64,000 nucleotides of DNA from CAWGXZ01 sp963826695 (GTDB taxonomy: Bacteria > Pseudomonadota > Gammaproteobacteria > Burkholderiales > Burkholderiaceae_C), in contig CAWGXZ010000004.1 in the NCBI GenBank assembly GCA_963826695.1, positions 992,001 to 1,056,000 on the forward strand, in the 5' to 3' direction. A model generated the notes under the pieces. It was not told where the DNA came from. It did not search any database and was given only the letters and a program-made list of their open reading frames with translations. The position numbers and the translations under genes were made by a program. Positions 36,401 to 42,660 of the stretch are shown here, piece by piece. The number at the start of each line of letters is the position of its first letter. Positions within the stretch are counted from its first letter, which is position 1.

Positions 36401-37430
36401 CGGCCTGAGCCGGCACAGCCATGTGATCGGCAAGACCAACGCGCGTGCTGCGGTCGAGGTCTGGCGCGACAGCAAGCTGGTCTTCAGCGCCGTGCTGGCC
36501 GACCTGCTGCGCAGCTGGGACGAGGTCAGCTGGCGCATGGCCCGCTTGCGCGACAACCCCGACTGCGCCGACGCCGAGCACGAGGCAGTCGCCGAGGTTT
36601 CCAGCGCCGGGCTGCAGGTTCAGTCCACATTCGCCTGCACCGGCGTTGCGCCGGCGCTGGCGCTTTCCCGACCGCGCCTGGCGGTGCTGCGCGAGCAGGG
36701 CGTGAACAGCCAGCGCGAAATGGCCGCCGCGTTCGACCAGGCCGGCTTCGACACCTACGACGTCCACATGAGCGACCTGCAGGCGGGGAGGGTTCGGCTC
36801 GAGGACTTCCGTGGGCTGGTCGCCTGCGGTGGATTCAGCTATGGCGACACGCTCGGCGCCGGGGTCGGCTGGGCACGCTCGATCCTTTTCAGCGAGCCGC
36901 TGGCCAGCGCTTTCGGCGCGTTCTTCGCCCGCGACGACACCTTCGCGCTCGGCGTTTGCAACGGCTGCCAAATGATGGCCGAGCTGGCGCCGCTGATCCC
37001 GGGTGCACAGGCGTGGCCGAAGTTCACGCGCAACCGCAGCGAGCAGTTCGAGGCCCGGCTGAGCCAGGTCGAGATCGTCGCCAGTCCGTCGATCCTCTTT
37101 GCGGGCATGGAGGGCAGCCGCCTGCCGATCGCCGTCTCGCACGGCGAGGGCTTCGCCGATTTCTCGGTGCAGGGCAACGCCTCCCAGGTGCATGCGGCGA
37201 TGCGTTTCGTCGACGCCGCCGGGCTCGCTGCGGAAGCCTATCCGGCAAATCCGAACGGCAGCCCGCAGGGGCTCACCGGCGTGACCACGGCCGACGGCCG
37301 TTTCACCGCGCTGATGCCGCATCCAGAACGCGTCTTCCGCAATCTGCAGCTGAGCTGGACGAGCGGCCCACTCGATGCAGCCAGCCCGTGGCTGGAACTC
37401 TTCGTCAACGCTCGGCGCTGGGTCGGCTGA
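33435..37430 (+). CDS. purL: Phosphoribosylformylglycinamidine synthase (one-piece PurL)
   Basis: This purine-synthesis enzyme converts FGAR plus glutamine and ATP to FGAM. The large 1331-residue form joins an N-terminal domain, the AIR-synthetase-like catalytic halves (FAQANSEHCRHKIFNA; KVETHNHPTAIAPFPGAATG; GKDSLSMRTRW) and a C-terminal class I glutamine amidotransferase. The latter has its nucleophile C1175 in GVCNGCQMMAEL and MPHPERVFRN near the end. The start is probably TTG at 33435, with GTG at 33441 as an alternative. Both are in frame just before PVSPGVIRCFEGASALSDF, which is family-like. A weak GAGA precedes the TTG. Confidence 0.96.
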   Translation: MSVPVSPGVIRCFEGASALSDFRSRALLGRLQQISRHIAGVRARHVYWVHGFAASGAATSRLQSLLDAAEAPPAAGDPAVLIVVTPRLGTVSPWASKATDIARNCGLDVRRIERVTEYRIELERRLFGGTAALTAREIDAAAALLHDRMTESVAFERGAAARLFDEQPATPMAHIDLLGAGRSAIEAADRTLGLALSADEIDYLVEAFGRLGRNPTDVELMMFAQANSEHCRHKIFNAGFSIDGVRQSLSMFEMIRNTHRLAPQHTVVAYSDNASVMAGGEVDDWMPRDPAGEGAAKFESRRELLHVLMKVETHNHPTAIAPFPGAATGVGGEIRDEGSTGRGSKPKAGLAGYSVSNLRLPGSDEPWERSPPGRPAHMASALQIMLDGPIGAAAFNNEFGRPNLAGYFRVYEQRLPGLAATAGYHKPIMIAGGLGQIAAAQTDKHAFAAGTLLIQLGGPGMRIGMGGSAASSMAAGVNAAELDFDSVQRGNPEMQRRAQEVIDRCTALGEGNPILAIHDVGAGGLSNAFPELVDGAGRGARFDLGAVLLEESGMAPKEVWCNESQERYVLALAPAELSRFEAICRRERCPFAVIGTATDEPQLAVDAAGGETAVAMPMEVLLGKPPKMHRDVARVALALPPLDLGDATLAQLAFDVLRHPTVASKRFLITIGDRTVGGLSHRDQMVGPWQVPVADCAVTLADYRGFRGEAMALGERTPLAVLDAPASGRMAVAEAITNLLAAPIALDRVKLSCNWMAACGEPGQDAALYDTVRAVGMELCPALGISVPVGKDSLSMRTRWSEAGEARQVISPVSLVVTAFAALDDVRGSSTPQLQPGDTSLILVDLGQGRNRLGGSIAAQVLGQFGDSVPDLDDPAQLKSLVAAVDALRRAGMLLAYHDRSDGGLWASVCEMAFAGRLGVSLNVDLLVTEGDGIGDSRMDWGDSKNWAGQVGARREELTLRALFNEEIGVVLQVATPQRDAALQILRSHGLSRHSHVIGKTNARAAVEVWRDSKLVFSAVLADLLRSWDEVSWRMARLRDNPDCADAEHEAVAEVSSAGLQVQSTFACTGVAPALALSRPRLAVLREQGVNSQREMAAAFDQAGFDTYDVHMSDLQAGRVRLEDFRGLVACGGFSYGDTLGAGVGWARSILFSEPLASAFGAFFARDDTFALGVCNGCQMMAELAPLIPGAQAWPKFTRNRSEQFEARLSQVEIVASPSILFAGMEGSRLPIAVSHGEGFADFSVQGNASQVHAAMRFVDAAGLAAEAYPANPNGSPQGLTGVTTADGRFTALMPHPERVFRNLQLSWTSGPLDAASPWLELFVNARRWVG

Positions 37431-37458
37431 AAGCCGCAAGGCCGGCGCGGTGGTGCGG

Positions 37459-37543
37459 TGGTGCGCGGGACGGGGCTCGAACCCGTACGCCCGAAGGCCC
37501 TGGATTTTAAGTCCAGTGCGTCTACCCGTTTCGCCACCCGCGC
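37459..37543 (-). tRNA. tRNA-Leu (TAA)
   Basis: On the minus strand, the acceptor GCGCGGG pairs with CCCGCGC. The anticodon stem CTGGA/TCCAG encloses the loop CTTAAAA with anticodon TAA. The long variable arm (GGCCTTCGGGC) is typical of leucine tRNAs. CCA is encoded. It is 85 bases, alone, and convergent with purL. Confidence 0.96.
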
Positions 37544-37593
37544 GCCGGTCGGCATGATAGGCGGCGCTGTCGCGTCACGCGGGGCGCCGAGCC

Positions 37594-37599
37594 TAGAAT
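37594..37599 (+). promoter_or_regulatory. -10-like box for etfBA
   Basis: TAGAAT followed by GGCCGC lies 38 bases before the etfB start. This TAGAAT/TACAAT-plus-GC pattern recurs before purL, ndk, scpB and tRNA-Pro in the window. The -35 is not clear. Confidence 0.4.
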
Positions 37600-37637
37600 G
37601 GCCGCAAAAGATGGATCGCAGCCACTGAGGAGACTCG

Positions 37638-38387
37638 ATGAAGATTCTGGTTCCCGTAAAACGCGTCGTCGACTACAACGTCAAGGTCCGCGTCAAGTCC
37701 GACGGCACAGGCGTCGATCTCGCCAACGTCAAGATGAGCATGAATCCCTTCGACGAAATTGCCGTCGAAGAGGCGGTGCGGCTTCGCGAAAAGGGCGTTG
37801 CGACCGAGGTGATCGCCGTCTCCTGCGGACTGACGCAGTGCCAGGAGACGCTGCGTACCGCCATGGCGATCGGCGCCGATCGCGCGATCCTGGTCGAAAC
37901 CGACGCCGAATTGCAGCCGCTGGCCGTGGCCAAGCTGCTGAAGGCGCTGGTCGACAAGGAGCAGCCGGGTCTGGTGATCCTGGGCAAGCAGGCGATCGAC
38001 GACGACTGCAACCAGACGGGGCAGATGCTGGCGGCATTGGCCGGGCTGCCGCAGGCAACCTTTGCGTCGAAGGTCGAGGTCGCGGGCGATTACGCCAGCG
38101 TCACCCGCGAGGTCGATGGCGGTTCGGAAACGTTGAAGGTCAAGTTGCCGGCGGTGGTGACCACCGACCTGCGCCTGAACGAGCCGCGCTACGTGACGCT
38201 GCCGAACATCATGAAGGCCAAGAAGAAGACGCTCACCGTCTTCAAGCCCGCCGATCTCGGCGTCGACGTGGCGCCGCGCATCAAGACGCTGAAGGTCAGC
38301 GAGCCGCCGAAGCGCAGTGCGGGGGTCAAGGTGCCCGACGTTGCAACGCTGGTTGCCAAACTGAAGAACGAAGCCAAGGTGATCTGA
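37638..38387 (+). CDS. etfB: Electron transfer flavoprotein beta subunit
   Basis: EtfB with EtfA carries electrons from acyl-CoA dehydrogenases to the quinone pool. The 249-residue protein has the family start MKILVPVKRVVDYNVKVRV, the NPFDEIAVEEAVRLRE motif and the AMP-binding region ILGKQAIDDDCNQTGQMLA. The signature VTTDLRLNEPRYVTLPNIMKAKKK is also present (read here in pieces). A strong GAGGAG lies 7-8 bases before the ATG. etfA starts one base after its stop, so the subunits are made together. Confidence 0.97.
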   Translation: MKILVPVKRVVDYNVKVRVKSDGTGVDLANVKMSMNPFDEIAVEEAVRLREKGVATEVIAVSCGLTQCQETLRTAMAIGADRAILVETDAELQPLAVAKLLKALVDKEQPGLVILGKQAIDDDCNQTGQMLAALAGLPQATFASKVEVAGDYASVTREVDGGSETLKVKLPAVVTTDLRLNEPRYVTLPNIMKAKKKTLTVFKPADLGVDVAPRIKTLKVSEPPKRSAGVKVPDVATLVAKLKNEAKVI

Positions 38388-38388
38388 C

Positions 38389-39321
38389 ATGACGGCACTC
38401 GTGATTGCTGAACACGACCAGCACTCGGTCAAGGGGGCGACGCTCAACACGGTGGCAGCCGCGATGCAATGCGGCGGCGATGTCCACCTGCTGGTCGCCG
38501 GCGCGGGTGCCGACGGTGCTGCGCAGGCGGCGGCGCAGATTGCCGGCGTGTCGAAGGTGCTGCTGGCCGATGGCGAGCCGCTGGGCCATGCCCTGGCGGA
38601 AAACCTCGCGGCGCAGGTGCGGGCCATGGCTTCGGGCTACAGCCATATCCTTTTTCCTTCGACCGCCTCGGGCAAGAACGTCGCACCGCGCGTAGCCGCA
38701 TTGCTCGATGTCGCCCAGCTCTCGGACATCACCAAGGTACTTTCGCCCGATACCTTCGAGCGGCCGATCTATGCCGGCAATGCGATCGCCACGGTGCAGA
38801 GCGGCGACGCGACGAAGGTCATCACGGTGCGCACCACCGGCTTCGACGCGGTTGCCGCCACGGGTGGCACGGCGACGGTCGAGAAGCTGGCGCCGGCTGC
38901 CGATTCGGGGTTGTCCAGCTTCGTCGGCAGCGAGATCGCCACCAGCGACCGGCCGGAGCTGACGGCGGCCAAGATCATTGTTTCAGGGGGCCGTGCGCTC
39001 GGCAGCGCCGAGAAGTTCGCCGAGGTGCTGACGCCTTTGGCCGACAAGCTCGGGGCAGCGCTCGGCGCAAGCCGTGCGGCGGTCGATGCCGGTTACGCAC
39101 CGAACGACTGGCAGGTTGGGCAAACCGGCAAGATCGTCGCGCCGCAGCTCTATATCGCCGTCGGCATCAGCGGTGCGATCCAGCATCTGGCCGGCATGAA
39201 GGACAGCAAGGTCATCGTTGCGATCAACAAGGACGGCGAGGCGCCGATCTTCGGCGTTGCCGACTACAGCCTCGAAGGCGATCTGTTCGCGCTCGTGCCG
39301 GAGTTGGTGGCGGCGCTCTGA
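38389..39321 (+). CDS. etfA: Electron transfer flavoprotein alpha subunit
   Basis: This FAD-binding partner of EtfB has 310 residues. An N-terminal half with little sequence constraint (VIAEHDQHSVKGATLNTVAA) precedes the C-terminal FAD domain with IVSGGRALGSAEKF, then SRAAVDAGYAPNDWQVGQTG and VAPQLYIAVGISGAIQHLAG. These are classic EtfA motifs, with the flavin-contacting GQTGK and GISGAIQH parts intact. The downstream gap holds a 234-bp palindromic element before a probable acyl-CoA dehydrogenase that would use this carrier. Confidence 0.97.
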   Translation: MTALVIAEHDQHSVKGATLNTVAAAMQCGGDVHLLVAGAGADGAAQAAAQIAGVSKVLLADGEPLGHALAENLAAQVRAMASGYSHILFPSTASGKNVAPRVAALLDVAQLSDITKVLSPDTFERPIYAGNAIATVQSGDATKVITVRTTGFDAVAATGGTATVEKLAPAADSGLSSFVGSEIATSDRPELTAAKIIVSGGRALGSAEKFAEVLTPLADKLGAALGASRAAVDAGYAPNDWQVGQTGKIVAPQLYIAVGISGAIQHLAGMKDSKVIVAINKDGEAPIFGVADYSLEGDLFALVPELVAAL

Positions 39322-39404
39322 GGGGCGACTAACGGTATGTAGCGCGTTCAGACGCACACCGGGTCCGGTTATCCATACTGCAAACGTTCAGGCGGGCCGC
39401 GGTC

Positions 39405-39638
39405 AGCGGGTGGGTAGCTCCGTTCATGTCCCCCGGACCCGGCCTTCGGCCGCGTCCTCCTCCTTTACTTCACTGCGCCACCCACCCACTGCCCGCGGCC
39501 ATGCGCCGCTCGTGGCCTGGGTCCAACGGGCTGAGCGGTGCCCAATCGGGCCGAGTGGGTGTTGTGCAGAGCGAGGTAAAGGAGGAGAGGCGGGCAGAGC
39601 CCGCCTCGGGGGACACGAGCGTTGCGCAGCACCCGCTC
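39405..39638. repeat. 234-bp imperfect palindrome of two inverted 86-nt structured units (REPIN-like)
   Basis: This fills most of the 393-base gap between etfA and the acyl-CoA dehydrogenase gene; I see no gene in that gap. Units 39405-39490 (read on minus) and 39553-39638 (read on plus) are both 86 bases and align along their length. Each has GTGGGTG near the start, GTAAAGGAGGAG, a GC hairpin, CGGGGGACA, and CACCCGCT or CACCCGCTC-like sequence at the end. The central hairpins differ in sequence (GACGCGGCC/GGCCGGGTC against AGGCGGGC/GCCCGCCT) but both pair, which suggests selection for structure. The 62-base centre is itself self-complementary (GCCCG/CGGGC, CCGCTC/GAGCGG). The GGAG just before each hairpin recalls REP sequences moved by RAYT transposases. 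GGTC flanks both sides (39401-39404 and 39639-39642), a possible target duplication. Confidence 0.72.
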
Positions 39639-39714
39639 GGTCCGATCGCGCCTCGGTGATTGCAGGCTGCATCACGCCAACACCCCCAAGGCCTCGAACC
39701 GCGATCGCGCTGCA

Positions 39715-41532
39715 ATGAACTATCGCGCGCCGCTTGCCGACCTCGTGTTCTGCCTCGACATGGCGGGTCTCGAAGAGATCGGCGGCTACCCCGGTTGCGA
39801 GGAGGCGAACGCGGAAACGGTACGCGCGGTGCTCGGCGAGTGCGCCCGCTTCGCGCAAACCGTGCTGGCACCGCTGCACCGATCGGGCGACCTCGAGCCG
39901 CCGCGTTGGCACGAGGGCAGGGTGGCGACTTCGCCCGGCTTCCAGGCCGCTTACCGCCAGTTTTCCCTCGGTGGCTGGCAAGGGCTGCAGCACCCGGTCG
40001 CGTACGGGGGGCAGGGGCTGCCGAAGCTTGTTTCGGCGGCGGTGGCCGAGATCATCCATGGCGCGGCGATGAGCTTTGCGCTGTGTCCGATGCTCACCGA
40101 CGGCGCCATCGAGGCGCTGCTGATCGCCGGGAGCGACGAACAGCGCGCGCAATTCGTCCCCAGGCTGATCGACGGCAGCTGGACCGGGACGATGAACCTT
40201 ACCGAGCCGCAGGCGGGATCGGACCTGTCGCTGGTGCGCTGCAAGGCGCTGCCGCAGGGTGACGGCAGTTTCCGCCTCCAGGGCCAGAAGATCTACATCA
40301 CCTACGGCGAGCACGACCTGGCCGAGAACATCGTGCATCTGGTGCTGGCTCGCACGCCGGATGCGCCGGATGGCGTCAAGGGCATCAGCCTGTTCCTGGT
40401 GCCGAAGTGCCTGCCCGATGGCGCAGGCGGAGCCGGTCGCCGCAACGATGTCGAGTGCGCCTCGATCGAGCACAAACTGGGAATTCGCGGCAGCCCGACC
40501 GCGGTGATGGTCTACGGCGGTGGCAGCGCCGCGAGCGAAGTCGGCGCGGGCGCGGTCGGGTACCTGGTCGGCGCGGAGAACCGCGGGCTGGAGACGATGT
40601 TCATCATGATGAACGCCGCGCGCTTCACGGTGGGCGTGCAGGGCATCGGGATCGCGGAGCGGGCCCTGCAGCAGGCGGTGGGCTATGCGCGCGAGCGTTT
40701 GCAGTCGCGGCCGGTCGATGGCAGCAGCGTCGACCCGGTGGCCATCGTCCGCCACCCGGACGTGCGGCGGATGCTGATGACGATGCGTGCGCTGGTCGAG
40801 GGCGGGCGGGCGCTGGCCGCGGTCGGCGCTGCCGCTGCCGACGCATCGTTGCACCATCCGGATGGTGCCGAGCGCATGCGCCAGCGTGCGCGGTACGAGT
40901 TCCTGGTGCCGGTGATCAAGGGCTTTTGCACCGAGATGAGCCTCGAGGTCACGAGCCTCGGACTGCAGGTGCACGGCGGCATGGGTTTCATCGAGGAAAC
41001 CGGCGCGGCGCAGCTGGTTCGGGATGCACGCATCCTGCCGATCTACGAGGGCACGACGGCCATTCAGGCCAACGACCTGGTCGGCCGCAAGACGGCGCGG
41101 GATCGTGGCGACCTCGCCCGCGCATTCGCGGCCGAAGTCGCGGGGACCGGCATGGCGCTCGAGGCGACGGGCGATGGACGGGCGCAGGCCATTGCCGCGG
41201 GCCTGAAGGCGGCGCGCGCGGCGTTTCTCGAATGCGTTGACTTCATCGCCGCCCATTCGCCAGACGAGCCGAACGCCGTCTATGCGGGCTCGGTGCCTTT
41301 CCTGATGCTGACCGGCTATCTGCTGACCGGCTGGCAGCTCGGCCGCGCGGCGCTGGTGGCACTGCAGCCGGCGACGCGGCATGGCGCTGCGGCCGACGCG
41401 GGCTTCCTCGAAGCCAAACTGGCGACCGCGCATTTCCATTCCGACCACCTGCTGAGCCGAACCTCGGCGCTGCGAACTGCCGTTGTCCAAGGCAGTGCAA
41501 GCGTCATGGCGCTGGCCGAAGAGGCCTTCTGA
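39715..41532 (+). CDS. Acyl-CoA dehydrogenase family protein (large DmdC-like type)
   Basis: This 605-residue flavoprotein belongs to the long acyl-CoA dehydrogenases, with about 200 extra C-terminal residues, like FadE-type or DmdC enzymes. Visible motifs are MNLTEPQAGSDLS (flavin and substrate region), GLQVHGGMGFIEETGAAQ and the catalytic-base region ILPIYEGTTAIQANDLVGRK, whose glutamate is typical of this subgroup. The ATG at 39715 begins MNYRAPLADLVFCLDM, the family N terminus. The substrate cannot be told from sequence; straight-chain or methylthio-acyl substrates are both possible. Nearby etfBA supplies the electron acceptor. The next gene begins four bases after its stop. Confidence 0.92.
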   Translation: MNYRAPLADLVFCLDMAGLEEIGGYPGCEEANAETVRAVLGECARFAQTVLAPLHRSGDLEPPRWHEGRVATSPGFQAAYRQFSLGGWQGLQHPVAYGGQGLPKLVSAAVAEIIHGAAMSFALCPMLTDGAIEALLIAGSDEQRAQFVPRLIDGSWTGTMNLTEPQAGSDLSLVRCKALPQGDGSFRLQGQKIYITYGEHDLAENIVHLVLARTPDAPDGVKGISLFLVPKCLPDGAGGAGRRNDVECASIEHKLGIRGSPTAVMVYGGGSAASEVGAGAVGYLVGAENRGLETMFIMMNAARFTVGVQGIGIAERALQQAVGYARERLQSRPVDGSSVDPVAIVRHPDVRRMLMTMRALVEGGRALAAVGAAAADASLHHPDGAERMRQRARYEFLVPVIKGFCTEMSLEVTSLGLQVHGGMGFIEETGAAQLVRDARILPIYEGTTAIQANDLVGRKTARDRGDLARAFAAEVAGTGMALEATGDGRAQAIAAGLKAARAAFLECVDFIAAHSPDEPNAVYAGSVPFLMLTGYLLTGWQLGRAALVALQPATRHGAAADAGFLEAKLATAHFHSDHLLSRTSALRTAVVQGSASVMALAEEAF

Positions 41533-41536
41533 CACC

Positions 41537-42490
41537 ATGCCGTTGCCACCTGTCCTGAGGCAGTTGCCGCTGCCGATCATCGCGGCGCCCCTCTTCATCA
41601 TCAGCAATCCGAAGCTGCTCGTCGAGCAGTGCAAGGCGGGCGTCGTCGGATCGATGCCGGCGCTCAATGCCCGCCCGGCGAGCCAGCTCGACGACTGGCT
41701 TGCCGAGATCACCGAAAAGCTTGCCGCGCACGACCGCGCGCATCCGGATCGACCGGCGGCGCCGTTCGCCATCAACCAGATCGTTCATCGCAGCAACGAC
41801 CGTCTGGAGCACGATCTGGCGGTTTGCGAAAAGTACCGGGTGCCGATCCTCATCACCTCGCTCGGCGCGCAAAGCGAACTCAACCGGACGGTGCACGGCT
41901 GGGGCGGCGTGGTTCTGCACGACGTCATCAACGACCGATTTGCACGCAAGGCGGTCGAAAAGGGCGCAGACGGGCTGATTGCCGTCGCCGCCGGTGCCGG
42001 TGGACACGCCGGCGTGAAAAGCCCGTTCGCCTTGATCCAGGAGATCCGCGCCTGGTTCGACGGACCGGTGGCGTTGAGCGGCGCCATCGCCAGCGGCGGT
42101 GGCGTTCTCGCGGCACAGGCGATGGGCGCCGATTTCGCCTACATCGGATCGGCCTTTATCGCCACCGAGGAAGCGCGCGCCTCGGACGCCTACAAGCAGA
42201 TGCTTGTCGACAGCAGTTCCGACGACGTCGTCTACAGCAATTACTTCACCGGCGTGCACGGCAACTACCTCAAGGGGTCGATACGCAATGCCGGGCTCGA
42301 TCCGGAGGCATTGCCGAGCAGCGACGCCAGCCAGATGAGCTTCAGCGGCGGCGAATCACGCAAGGCCTGGAAGGACATCTGGGGCGCCGGGCAGGGCATC
42401 GGATCGATCCGCAGCGTGGTGCCGGCGTGCCAGCTGATCGAGCGGCTGCGTGACGAATACGCCGTGGCGCGGGCCCGCCTGGCCCCGTAG
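41537..42490 (+). CDS. Nitronate monooxygenase / 2-nitropropane dioxygenase family flavoprotein
   Basis: This 317-residue TIM-barrel FMN enzyme has the family start LPIIAAPLFIISNPKLLVEQ, the phosphate-binding AAGAGGHAGVKSPFALIQEI and SGAIASGGGVLAAQAMGADF, and YIGSAFIATEEA. In this superfamily the same fold serves nitronate monooxygenases and enoyl reductase-like enzymes, so nitronate oxidation is only the default annotation. It is tightly linked to the acyl-CoA dehydrogenase (4-base gap), which points to a related acyl or detoxification role. Its ATG has no strong ribosome binding site, fitting translational coupling. Confidence 0.9.
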   Translation: MPLPPVLRQLPLPIIAAPLFIISNPKLLVEQCKAGVVGSMPALNARPASQLDDWLAEITEKLAAHDRAHPDRPAAPFAINQIVHRSNDRLEHDLAVCEKYRVPILITSLGAQSELNRTVHGWGGVVLHDVINDRFARKAVEKGADGLIAVAAGAGGHAGVKSPFALIQEIRAWFDGPVALSGAIASGGGVLAAQAMGADFAYIGSAFIATEEARASDAYKQMLVDSSSDDVVYSNYFTGVHGNYLKGSIRNAGLDPEALPSSDASQMSFSGGESRKAWKDIWGAGQGIGSIRSVVPACQLIERLRDEYAVARARLAP

Positions 42491-42660
42491 ATTGCACGCC
42501 GGTACATGGGTTACAGTGCGCCGCGTACCCGTACAGGGCCTTACCGGCTTCCTCGCCGCGAGGAGACAGGCGGCTCGCAATCCGCCGTCCGGTTGAGCCG
42601 AACGACGGAAGGTTCTTCAACCCACTATCGCGTCGGAAGCCGGCGCCCGAGGTGAGCGAA

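Noticed and set aside
42492..42517. TTGCAC and TACAGT as a sucA promoter
   Set aside because: The spacing is only 14 bases, too short for a standard sigma-70 promoter, so it is not listed.
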